From Ministeria vibrans ATCC 50519 (lineage: Eukaryota; Opisthokonta; Filasterea): DNA of 64,000 nucleotides. The stretch lies in the NCBI GenBank assembly GCA_943704425.1, contig CALSCP010001679.1, forward strand, positions 78,388 to 142,387, given 5' to 3'. Positions 34,501-45,900 of this stretch are shown one piece after another. The position numbers and the translations under genes are program-made. Within the stretch, counting starts at the first letter, position 1. Each line of letters opens with the position of its first letter. The notes under the pieces are model-generated. The model saw only the letters and a list, made by a program, of their open reading frames with translations, searched no databases and was not told the origin of the DNA.

Positions 34501-36443
34501 TACACCCGCTCCGTGCTCACAACAAAGTCCACATCGCCACCGCCGACACTCGCGTCGGAACTATCCATCACATCGGTCAACAGAGGCGCTTGCAAGTCCA
34601 CCAAAAGTGCCTCGGACGCAAGGTGGCCACTGTCGCGGCCCTGTTGCACGCCCGCCGACGACTCATAAAAGACGCTGAGTACCACTTCGACACCGTCGGC
34701 CAGGTTGAACAGGGTGCGCGTATGTGTTACGCACGCTGGCAAAGGGGTGAGTGCATTTGTGACGCGTGCACCCGCCTGACCATTAATGGCCGCTTCACAA
34801 GCGCCGCCGGTGCTCCCTCGATTTGCACACATCCAGTGCTCAACGCCACCACAGTTCACCGCGAGACCACACCACGTGATGCTTGCCGAGGCAGACGTGA
34901 GCACTCGCGTCGGCAAGCCCGACAGCATTGTCGTCGTCAGCGGTGCCACGGTCACAGTCGATGCAGTCGTGTTGACGTGTGCCCGCAACGAAGCGTCCGT
35001 CGGACACATGTACGTCGCACCCGTACAGTACTCTTGCAGGTCACAGGCGTCTGCGAGCGCACCACATAGCGTGCCGGCCGGCTGAAGCCCACGAGGCGGC
35101 GCGGTTGCCGACACACCATCGCAGTAGGCGTCAAGCTCGCACTTGGATCGACGGGCGAGAGCGAGATGGTGCTCCGACGCGGATCGCAATGGATACGAGA
35201 CGATCCCTCCACTGCTGTCACAGGTCGGGTCCTTTTCACACACTTCAGGTGCACGCGGAGCATTGGTCACAAGTCCCGTGCACGCGTATTCGTCCTTGCA
35301 CGTCTCTTCATAGGTGCACGAGAGCGCATCGACGCACGATGCGCCAATGAGCGGACAGTAGGAGAAACTTGGGTCGTGGGGTGCCTCGCACGCAGTGCCC
35401 GTGTACGACGGATTGCATCCATAGCACTGGCGCGCCGCTCCTGGTGCAATGCCCGCCGGGTCGCGCTGGCCTTGGGTGTAGCAGACGCCGTCAATGAGAC
35501 AGCGGTCGGTGCGCACGCGCACCAGAGGTACATTCGTCCATATGCCTCCCGTCGAGCAGGTCGGCGTGAGCGAGCCCGAGTACACCTCCATGCACTCACT
35601 GAGTACCGTAGTGGCAAACGTCACGGTGCCCGAGCACGACGTGGCCGTGCACGATGTCTCAATGGAAACGCAGTTGGGCGACAGTGCAGGACAGGCGACG
35701 GTCAGTGGAGGGCAGCAGGCACTGTGGCCCTCTGCAGCAATGTACGTCGCTGCACACGACTTGCACGCAGTGCCTGCCGTCGAATACTTTTGCGTGGAAC
35801 ACAGCGTACAGGAATCTGTACCACCGCTGCTGCTACGACCCGCCGCACAGTCGGTGCAGGAAGGTGCGATCGCAGGCGAGTACTTGTACATGGGACACGA
35901 TGAGCAAACGGTCGCGCCTGCCGCCGCGTACATTCCTGGAAATCAAAAAAAAAAATTAAAAAAAAACCACCATCTTATTACTCGTGCGAGAATGGAGAGA
36001 CTATAATATTTGATATACCTGCAGTACAGTTGGTGCACGACGAAGCTTTGTCCAACGAAAATTTGCCTCCAGGACACTGCAAGCACGAACCGCTGATAGC
36101 CGGCGAATAGCGACCGCCTGTACAGTCAGTGCATCCCGAAGCAGCCGCCGGCGAATAGGTCCCTTCGGCGCAGCTCAAGCAGGACGAGGGGGTCCCGCCT
36201 GAAGAATATGTTCCGGCCGCACATCTGCAAAGGAGTGTGTGCAGTATGAGAGCAAAATTGACTTGTCTTTAGGCTTTCCACTGTTTGTGGCGTCAACGTA
36301 CGAAGTACAGTAGGAGCAGGTCGAGGTACACTTAGAACCACACGACTTGCAGCTCTTGCAGCCCCAGCACTTGGTCTTGGTGCACTTGTTACAGCTCTGT
36401 GCGTCCAAGAAACAGCGAGTCAGATTCGGTCAGACTCACTCTA

Positions 36444-36475
<32 letters not shown>

Positions 36476-36747
36476 GACATGTGTACCGAGGCACAGCAGT
36501 AGCGGCCCGTCTCATACTGTCCACTGGCACATCCAACGGCCCGCTGTTCGCGAGACAGCGCCCATTGCTCCGAAGGGAACTGTCCAAAGCCAAAGAGCGT
36601 TTCGCCGTCGTCGACGTGTTCGTCGACGCGCGTGTGAACCACGCCCTCCCTCGCCAGCCCAGCCTGCTCCTCGCCCCCGCCGTCGCCTTCACCCCTTGCC
36701 ATGGTCACGACAAGCGCCCCAAGGACAACCGTAGCCACCCAGCGCAT
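26280..36747 (-). CDS. Giant secreted Cys-rich / multi-beta-module protein (about 3,405 aa)
   Basis: Four exons (36747-36487, 36396-36302, 36224-36019 and 35935-26280) join in phase. A signal peptide (MRWVATVVLGALVVTMARG) starts the protein. A Cys-rich stalk follows: a CxxC cluster in exon 2 (KCWGCKSCKSCGSKC), then ephrin-receptor/GCC2-GCC3-type repeats (GTYSPAAASGCTDCTGGRYS and similar). Next come Cys-rich segments including a disintegrin/ADAM-type motif near residue 480 (CDLQEYCTGATYMCPTD), with no protease domain. From about residue 530 to the end there are roughly two dozen modules of 90-130 residues. Each opens with a D-(T/A)-(T/S)-x-P linker and contains S-W-x-x-x-x-D-x-x-S-G-I, a fibronectin-III/Ig-like beta pattern. 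A run of 12 Ser interrupts one module. There is no C-terminal membrane helix, so it is probably secreted matrix or adhesion material. Confidence 0.85.
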
Positions 36748-36934
36748 CGTGTTTCTTCACAAGAATAAAATTGGCGAGATTTTTGCGCGGAAAGATTCGA
36801 TTATTTTTTTGCATCACGCGATCTTCATCTCTTATCTATCACGCAATAACTTCCATAGTTCAGTATTGACTGATATATTAATTTCTTCTTCGATCCACCC
36901 ACTGGAGCTTCGCCAGCTTGCCCGATCACGTACC
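36748..36934. promoter_or_regulatory. Bidirectional promoter between the two giant genes
   Basis: Only 187 bp separate the start codons of the divergent giant genes. The spacer is AT-rich in its centre (36790-36890) and contains GATTCGATTATTTTTTTGCA near 36796. No exact GATCGATCA copy is present. Sharing one short spacer suggests joint expression of the two related extracellular proteins. Confidence 0.6.
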
Positions 36935-39900
36935 ATGCGGCTGGCGTTCCTCTGGCTGCTTGCTGTGGCGCAGTGCAGCGTGGTTGTCGTCGCACATATT
37001 TGTCAGCCGTGTGAACCAATCGCCTCGTTCGACTACCACTACCGCCAGCAAGGCGGCCTCTCGGGGGCTGCGTGGCACTCACGTGGTGCGGGCGATGTCG
37101 CGGTGTCGTGTGTTGCCCACGACCCGGCGCGTGGACTCTGCACTGTCGCCGTTGACGTCGCCAACCTTGTCGTCGAGATGCACGCCCACGCTGCCGCCCC
37201 TGCGCCCGCCGCGACCCCCCACGCCCGTCGAGACGCTCGTCTGTACAACATGCCAACGCCTCCGGAGCTCCCGCTCGTCCTATCGACGCCTGCAAAGGCC
37301 GCACAGAAAGTCGAGCAAATGCGCCGGGCCATAGACGACGAGCTGGAGCTCTACCACGACTATATGGCCGCCAGCTTCTCCGTGCGACTCGACACCACGT
37401 TGGATGCGGTTCACTCGATTGAAGACGATGACGATGACGCGCCCGTCCGCTCCGAAGACGACAAGGTGCCAGCGCGCATCCGTCGTGCACGTCGCTCCCT
37501 CCGTGCTCACGTAGCCTCTCTGCTTCCCTCCTACCTCCAAGACGCGCCTTCTTCGTCCGCCTCCCACGATGATGATGACACTACTTCTCACCATGCGGAC
37601 GTGTTTGGACGCTATCGTCGTGACACCATTGAGCCCGAGAAGTGCGACGACAACACTTGTCAACACCACTTTCGTCGTGTGTTTCCCTCGCTTGCCTGGG
37701 ACCGCGATAGCACTCAGCGCGTCACGGTCGACCGTGAAACACGACTCCTCAAAGAGTCCGTACGCACCGACATCTTCACAATGCGACACAAACACGAAGC
37801 GTCCTCAACACCACCGCGCGACCACGATCGCTTTGACGCACTACACGCACGGCTTCACGCACGCAGCTCCGGTCAGGGCGCCTACTCGAGCCCAGACGAC
37901 ACCGTCGACTACGAAGACGAAGAAGCAGCGGGTGGTTCCAGTGCAAAGACAGCCACCAATCATCATCATGTGGTGACTACATGGCACCAGGCGTCTCTTG
38001 TGCACATTGGCTCGCGGCCCACATCACGCCGCAGCTCTGACTCATCCTTCTCGACTCCCTCGCCCGCCTCTCGCTGGACTCATCTTGCCGACATGGTCGA
38101 CACATCGCCCGAATTTGAGGGCATGCCCGCACACACCTGCGAGAACTGGCTGGTCGACGGTGGCGGTGTCACCGGCCCACGCGTTCACAGCATCTTCTCG
38201 CTGCTGTTGCACCCTGAGAAGGCTGCCGACGAAGACGCCCTTGCCGAACTCGCCTCGGAGACTACAGCACTTCTTGCGTGCGTCCCTGGCTCGCCCAGCG
38301 CCCTTGCACAGCTGCTCCCGTGTCACTCGGCACGCTCACTCGAGTCCGACGGCTTACCCGTCGTCACACGCGACCTCCTTGTGGGAGCGTTCATCACGTG
38401 CGCCACCAACGAGTGCCAAATGGAGCTCGCCGAGCTCCTCGATTGCTCGGTGGACGCTGCCCTTTCCAATGCGTCCTTTCCTTTTGAGTACACGGTGGAC
38501 CGTGGCGCGTACGGACGCGCTGGCTCCTCTGCCACGGCTGGTCCGTGGGCCGTTTTCCTCGAGTCCACACAACATCAGCTATTCAACTTACCCCGTGCAC
38601 CCATCCCGTCTCTTGCACGCGCTATCCTCAGCGTGGCCACTCTTCACATCCAGCTGTTTACCGATCTTGTTGCCATGTCCTGGCAACTCGTGGGTCACTC
38701 GGCACGCACCGCCTGTGGCAAAGACGCCCACAGCGACGTGTGTCTCTCACTGGTCACCTCCATTACCGACGCCTCGTCGTATCTCAGCACCGTGCCCGCG
38801 AGTGCCGCCGACGAAGTTGTCACTGCGAATATCCTTGGTGCTGCAGCCGTTGTCGGTCGCGACCACCACCCACGTCTCATTGGTGTGCTGACACACCACT
38901 TGAGCTCGCACGAGTCTACTTTTGTGCGCCGCGCCGCTGTAGAGGCTCTCAGTCGCGACCATGCTTCTGTTGACGTTCAACGGCTGCTCATCTACACGGC
39001 GGCAAACTTCAGTCAGGTGAGCCTCGTGCGCAAAATCGCAGCCGAGTCGCTCCGTACCACCGTCACCGAGCCTGAACTGGTCACGCTGCTGCACGACACA
39101 CTTGTGAAGGTGCACGCCGATGCACTCGTTGAATCCATGGCGCTGCATCGTCGCGACAGAGCCCACTTTACCGGCGCGCTCCACGGCGAGGCACCCTCCA
39201 CCGAAGTCGTGTGCACCCTTGCGCGCACCATCACCGTTCATGTCGACAAATCCGCAGACGACACCGCTGCCAGTGACGCCATGATGCACTCTCTCAAGAG
39301 ACGTGTCGCTCTCATGTCGTACAACCGCGAACAGGCTCTTTCGGTGGCCGCAGACGCGTCGCGCTCCGTCGCCGTTGTGGACTCCCTCACGCGTCAGCGT
39401 CGCGACCTCTATGACTTTCTCAAGGCAGTGCGCATCCCGGAACGCATCGAACCTCTTCTCGACATCCGCCTCTCCTACTACAAGCTGTGGAACAAGGACA
39501 TTGGCAATCCTCAGGTGGGTCTGCGTCTGCGCGCCGACGCACGCAACCTCGTCAAGTTTGTCATTGACATCTTTGGCGTCGATTTTACGGTGAGCCTTGA
39601 CAACTTTGTCGAGGCACGTGCCTACGTGTTCACGTACGAGAAGATTCTTGCCGACGCTCGTGCCATCTTCAAGGCCCAGTTTGTCTTGCTCAATCCACTC
39701 ATCAGTCTCCTTGAGATTCCCCTTGATGTTGGCCGGGGTACCGTCCAGTCTGTTGCCACTCGCACCGTCGGTTTCCTCGCCAAATGGCTCGACCGTTTGC
39801 GCGAATGGCTCATCTCCACGCTCGGCGATCTCTCCCGCATCCCCAGTATCATGTTTGACAGCCTTCCGAAACTGTTTGACTGGCGCTTCAAAACGCTCAA

Positions 39901-42900
39901 GTCATTCGACCCTCTCGGCTTCCTACGCGGCCTCTTCAAGTGGCAAGACACGGAGCGCAGCAAGTCGAACTTTGATTGGTGGCGTCTGCGCGACCGCCTC
40001 TTCACGTTCCTCCGCAACACCCTGGGTCGTTTGCGTCTTTCGTGGAACTGGCCCACCTGGAAGTGGCTCGAAAGCAGTATGGAGGAGACACGCGAGCGCT
40101 CACGCGGGCCCCTCATCTCGTTTGACTGGTTTCGTCGCCTCCTCGATTGGATGCGTTCCTTGCCCAAATTAGCGCGTGCTGTTCGCGACGACTCGGGCGG
40201 TCCCCTCTCCCTCGGCTTCACCTGTCTCGCGGACATTGGCCAAGACTTCCGCGACATGTTTACGTCTCTCTCAAACTCCGCTCATATTAGCACGACCATG
40301 ACCTCGAGTGCCGTCGAAGTGGTCTCCTCCGCGTCCAGCGTCGTGACCAGTGCAGCGCGAGTCGCCACTGTGCTTGCAGACTCGTCGCTTACACGCGTGC
40401 TTGGTCAAATCGACCTCATTGTCAACGCTGACGACAACGCCATGACCGCGACTCTCATTGGTGAACTTGTCGTCAACATTGATGAGGCGCTCCTTGATCT
40501 CGGTGTGCTCAAACCCGATCAGTGCTCGTGCACGCGCCTCAAACCTACTTGCAACGTCACAGCTGATCGATGCACCACGACGAATCCCTGTGCCAACGGT
40601 GGCACTTGTGTCAACGAGGGCTTTAGCACGGTGCGCTGTCAATGTGCGCCCGGTTTCAGTGGCCCGCTGTGCCGCTTTGCCGTCGAATCAGGAGATGCTC
40701 AATGCCCCACATCCGCAAACACCGACGTGTGTCTCAACGGCGGCACTTGTGTTGACCGCTCGACCACGTCGTCTTCGGCATCGTCGCACCTCGACGTTAC
40801 TCTCATGATTGACAACTCTGCGTCGATGGGCCAAACGGACATGACTCGCGCGCTTGCTGCTGCCCAGTTGCTTGTGGACCGCCTTGGCGACAACGACCGC
40901 GTCGCCGTCTACACTTTTGCCCGTTGTGGCGGCTGTGCGTCCTCTGACAGCCCCCTCAATGTGCCCCTGCTCGCGCAAGCATTCCTCCGTCTGGGCGAGA
41001 CCGACGTGGGCGGCTCAGGCAAAACGGGACGCGAGTATGTGGCGGAGACGTTTTCGCAGCGCGTCACGTTTGGCCTCACGAGTGGCAGTACATGGACCGT
41101 ACTGTGGGATACGCTGCACGAGTCCATCAACTACACCCTCACGAATCGTCTTGCTTCCAATCGTCCCATTGTGGTGGCGCTGACGGACGGCGACGACAAG
41201 TCGAGCGACACCAATTCGTATGCCAACGACGATTCCGATGAGTTCCCAGACGGCGACCTGGCAGGCGCAGCCGGACTCGACGATGGCAACCCACGCGACG
41301 ACTTTGGCGACGCGTATGTCGGTGCGGACGGTATTGACGGCGGCGTCACGCGTGCTCCGCTGCCCGTCTTCACCATTGGTCTCGGTCTGGGCCCCGGTAG
41401 CGAACAGTTGCTCCAAGAGGTGGGGCGTACCAGTGATGGCGGTGACTATTTCACGGCGATCACCAGCGACGAACTTGCCACAATCTATACGTCCGTGTCG
41501 GAGACCATCACCAACCAACACGCATGTGTGTGTCCCGCTGGCTTTGCCGGAACCCGCTGCGACAAGAGGGTTGACCCGTGTCTCTCGTCGCCCTGCCTCT
41601 TTGGCGGTCAGTGCCACGATACACGCGACGGTGCCTTTGCGTGTACCTGTGCCGCTGGGTTCACCGGTCTGCGTTGCGACGTTAACCTTGCCGAATGTAC
41701 TTTGCTTGAGACCACCACCACAACAACCTCCTCGAGTTTGTGTTCCGACCCGCTGATCGCTGATGTCGATCCCTGTGCCGCTTCGCCCTGTGCCAACGGC
41801 GCAACCTGCACTCGTCTGGGCTCCAACGTGACGTGTACGTGCGCTGCCGGCTTCCGTGGTTCACGTTGTCGTTACATTGCGCGAGCTGACGACACCTTTT
41901 GCACGAGCGCCTCGTCGCACCGGTGTCTCAGTGACGCCACCTGCATCGAACGCTCCACCACCGTGTCGACTCCTCTGGACGTCGTGCTGACGCTGGACAA
42001 CTCGGGTTCGATGAAAGACGACCCGGCCGACATGGAACGTCTTCTCGAGGCTGCCGAGGCGCTCGTGAGCAGACTCGGCGACGACGACCGTGTTGCCATT
42101 TTCACCTTTAACGAGTGTGGCTCGTGCGTCGCTGGGAACGCGCTCAACACACCGCTGCGCGTACAGAGTCTTGTGCGTCTTGGTGATGCAAGTGCCTCGG
42201 CGGGTCTGACCGGCCGCGAGCTCACCATCAAAAACATTCGTGAACAGGTGGACATTGGGATTGATGGGAGCGGAACATGGACGACGTTGTGGGACACGGT
42301 GTACGCTGCAATTGACTTTGCGGTCTCGTCGACCGTGGCTGGTCGACGCAGTGTTGTCATTGCCATGTCGGACGGCGATGACACGTCGAGTGCCATCAAT
42401 GGGTATGCGAACAACGACCAGGATGAGTTCCCTGACGGTGACGCTGCTGGTGTGCTTGGACTCGACGATGGCAATGTGCGCGACGACTATGGAGACGCGT
42501 ACGGGGGCGCCGACGGCATTGACGGCGGGGTTTGCAACGCGCCCGTGCCTGTCTTTGCCATTGGTCTCAGCGGGTTGGGCTTTACCGCTGCCACCGAGCG
42601 TGCTATGCGCGAAATGGCCTTGACGAGTGCCGGCGGTGCCTACTATGCTGCTGCTTCGAGTGTCGAACTCGCTGCGGTGTACACGTCCGTGTCACAGACC
42701 ATTGTCACCACACACGAGTGTCTGTGTCCGCCTGGCTTCACCGGAGACGCATGTGAGACGGATCTCGACGAGTGTCTCTCGTCGCCATGTCAACACGGAG
42801 GCACCTGCGTCGACGGCCACGACACATTTACCTGCATCTGTCCCGCCGAGTACACCGGCTTAATGTGCCATGTGCTCACACGCCAATGCCACACCACCAC

Positions 42901-45900
42901 GTCAAGTGCCAACACCACATCTTTTGCGTCGCTCTCCTCGAACAATGCCAAGTGTCCCGCGAGCGCCACGGGCGTCTGTGACTGCACCAGTCGCGTGGCA
43001 CTGCGCGAGACACCTCTTGGCAGCGTCATGGTTTTTGCCGAAAAACTTCTGCGTGTCGTGTCGTGGGCGCGCGAGACCGTCTCCATTGTGTCGCTGATTG
43101 AGCCGTTTCGCTCGGCGGCCGCAAAACTTATTAGTTGCCTTCCCGACCTCTCCTTTGTCGACGTCGGCATCAATGCTATGGTGCATCTGCAGTCGCTTGT
43201 CAACAACATTGCCGACTTTGGCCTGAACAAGGTTGCCGAGTTCACTGGCAAGCTCCAAGTCGCGGCCGACAGTCTCCACACGTGGGCACACGATGCGTCG
43301 CTGTCGCTGCAGACGGGCGCCAACGGACTCATTGATAACGTGGCCGAGGCAGTCGAGGGCGTCTTTGACGAGATTCCCGACATGATCACCAATGTGCTGT
43401 CGCCCGTGCGTGTTGTTGTCGACACTTTTGTCAAGTTTGTACCCAACATCACTGCCATCGAGGGCCACCTTCGCGACTTCCAAGTGCCCGCCGTCGACGA
43501 TCTCATCCGCGCGCTCCTTGATGCTTTTGATCTTGACAGTCTCCTGTCGGATCCCAACTCGGTTGTCGGACGCTTCATTGCGCGCGTTGCCGCTCCTTTA
43601 CTGCCCGCATTTGATACGGCTCGCGACTTTGTCGATGGCTTCTCGGATCACACCCAATTTCAGTCGCCCGTCGTCAACAACACGCAAATACACTTGCTCC
43701 AGTCGCTGTTGAGCAATGCAAGCACGGTACACGACACGAGTTCACCCATTCACGATGGAGTCGTAGGCAACACCTGTTCGGCACCCGGTGCTGGCTCACG
43801 CAACATCCCAGCCTCCGACGACTTCGACTTGCCCACCGATCTGCCCTTTGACGAGCTCGGCAAGGCCCTTGACATTGACCTGGTCGACCTCATCATGAGC
43901 AAGCTGCGTGAGATCAAGGAGCGCGTTGTTGACTGGTTCAGCGGCCTCGAGTGGGTCCAGGGCATTGACAGCAAGCTTAAACTGCTGGTGGAGCCGCTCG
44001 AAAAGGTCCGTTTGACCCTGTTGGCCATTGTTGACCAGATCAAGAAGCCGCTGCTGTTCCTCGCGGACATTGATGGCTTTTCGCTGGCACTCAAGGAGAC
44101 GCTGACAGACACCATTTCGGCGGCACTCAAGGGTGTCATTGTCGATTTGCGTGCACGCTTCACGACCATGCTCGCCGACGTACGTGCCACCATTGACGGC
44201 ATTCTCACGGGTGTTTTTGAGCGCACCGAGGGCCTTATCAACCGCTTTCGTGGACCGTTTAACACGGTGCTCAACACCATCACGCGCGTTCGTTCCCTCT
44301 ACGGCAGCTTTGAGCTCATTGCCAAGGACACGCCCTCGGGCATGTTTGCCTTTGCTCTGTCGCTTGACTCGAAGACCGCGCAAGTGCTCGATCACGTCGA
44401 GTACGGCTCCTTCTTTGCTCTCAATGGCATTCACGACGCCGATATGTGGATCGATCGACTGCTCATGCTGCGCGACTGTCTCGGCGACATTCGCTCGCGT
44501 GCCTTTGCCACATCGACGCTGTGCGTGCCGGGTCTGCCCTGTGCCTTTGACGAGTTCCGTGCCACCATCAGTGCCGTGGTGCGTCCCCCCGTCGCCGCAC
44601 TTCAGACCATTGTGGGCACCGTACGCCGTGCCACTGAGCCTCAAGTCATTTCGCTTGCGGGTGAGCTTAACACGGTGATCGCCTCGGTGAATGTGGACGT
44701 GCTTGCGCGCATCAACTTGGCCACAAGCGCCGCACAAGAGTACATGCACAAGTTTGCGTCCTTTGACTTCTCGAAAATCCGCAACTTCTTTACGCGCTCC
44801 GACTCGCCGTCGCTCACCCAAGTCATCGACTACATTGACAACAATCCACAGTTCCAGAGTGTCCTTGGGTTCATCGACAAGGCCAACGGCACCATTGTCA
44901 AGGTGCTCGATGTTGTTGACAAGGCTCAAGGGTGGGTCACCAAGTTTATGCCTCCTGCGCCCGCCGACCGTCGTCGTGCCACAGACCCGCCCGTCACAGC
45001 CGTCGCGCGGATTCTGGAGAAGATCCTCGACTCGGGCGACGTCTTCGAGAAGGGCCTCGACTTCTTCGACAAGGCCAACAGCGCCCTCGACAAATGGCTC
45101 GAGGATCCCCGACTGAAAAAGGTCCGTCCCATCATTGAGGGCGCCCAGGAGATGCTTGGCAAGGCCGAGACGTTTGTCGAAAAGGCCCAGACGGTGGTGC
45201 CCGTTGTCACGCGTGCAATCGGGGATCTTGAAGTGATGCCTCAAAAGCTGCTTACCATGCTGCTCACCCTCGACATGCCCGACCTCACCACCTTTTTCCC
45301 GGACGCCACAAGTGTTCAGGATGCGCGCAACTCGTTGCCTTTGCCCGCCTACTGCGGCACCGTGCTCTCGACCGATCTTGCGCTTTGCCCGCTGCAGCTT
45401 CCCTTTGAAATTGAACCGCTCAATGTGTTGCGGCAAACCCTCATCACGTTCAATCTCATGAGCGCCTCGTCGAGTCGCTTTCCACACACCCGCTTTGTTG
45501 TACCGGGTCTCTTCCAGGACTACCTGCCGGGCGGCACGGCCATCTACACGTACGCAAGCTCGCCTATGCGTTTAATTGTGATGCGCCACGCTCGCACCTT
45601 CATGCACCAGCCGTCGGCGCTGCTCGCCATGACCGACGCTGGCGATGTCATGGCCTTCTTTCGTCTGTTCGAACAGGACGGCGACACACCACACTATGGC
45701 AACACGGCGGGTCTTGCCGTCGCTCGCGATACGCTCTGGGTATCGGACGGCAGTCTTGACGAGACGACGGGACTGCGTCGCCAACAGCTTGTCTCCTTTA
45801 GCATGACGGATGTCCAGGCAGGTCTTGCTCTGGGCGCTGCTGGTGGTCCCATCAAACTGGTGTCGACAGGTCGCGTCTCCGTCAGCGCCTACCCCGGTGG

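Noticed and set aside
27000-35900. Many plus-strand frames antisense to the giant secreted-protein gene
   Set aside because: GC-rich coding DNA leaves the opposite strand open by codon bias. These frames are Pro/His/Arg/Thr-rich, lack Met-initiated domains, and the minus-strand protein has clear repeated structure.
36701-36934. Upstream in-frame Met as the start of the 8,965-aa protein
   Set aside because: It would overlap the start of the divergent gene and add 78 residues of spacer-like sequence ahead of a clear signal peptide beginning at 36935.
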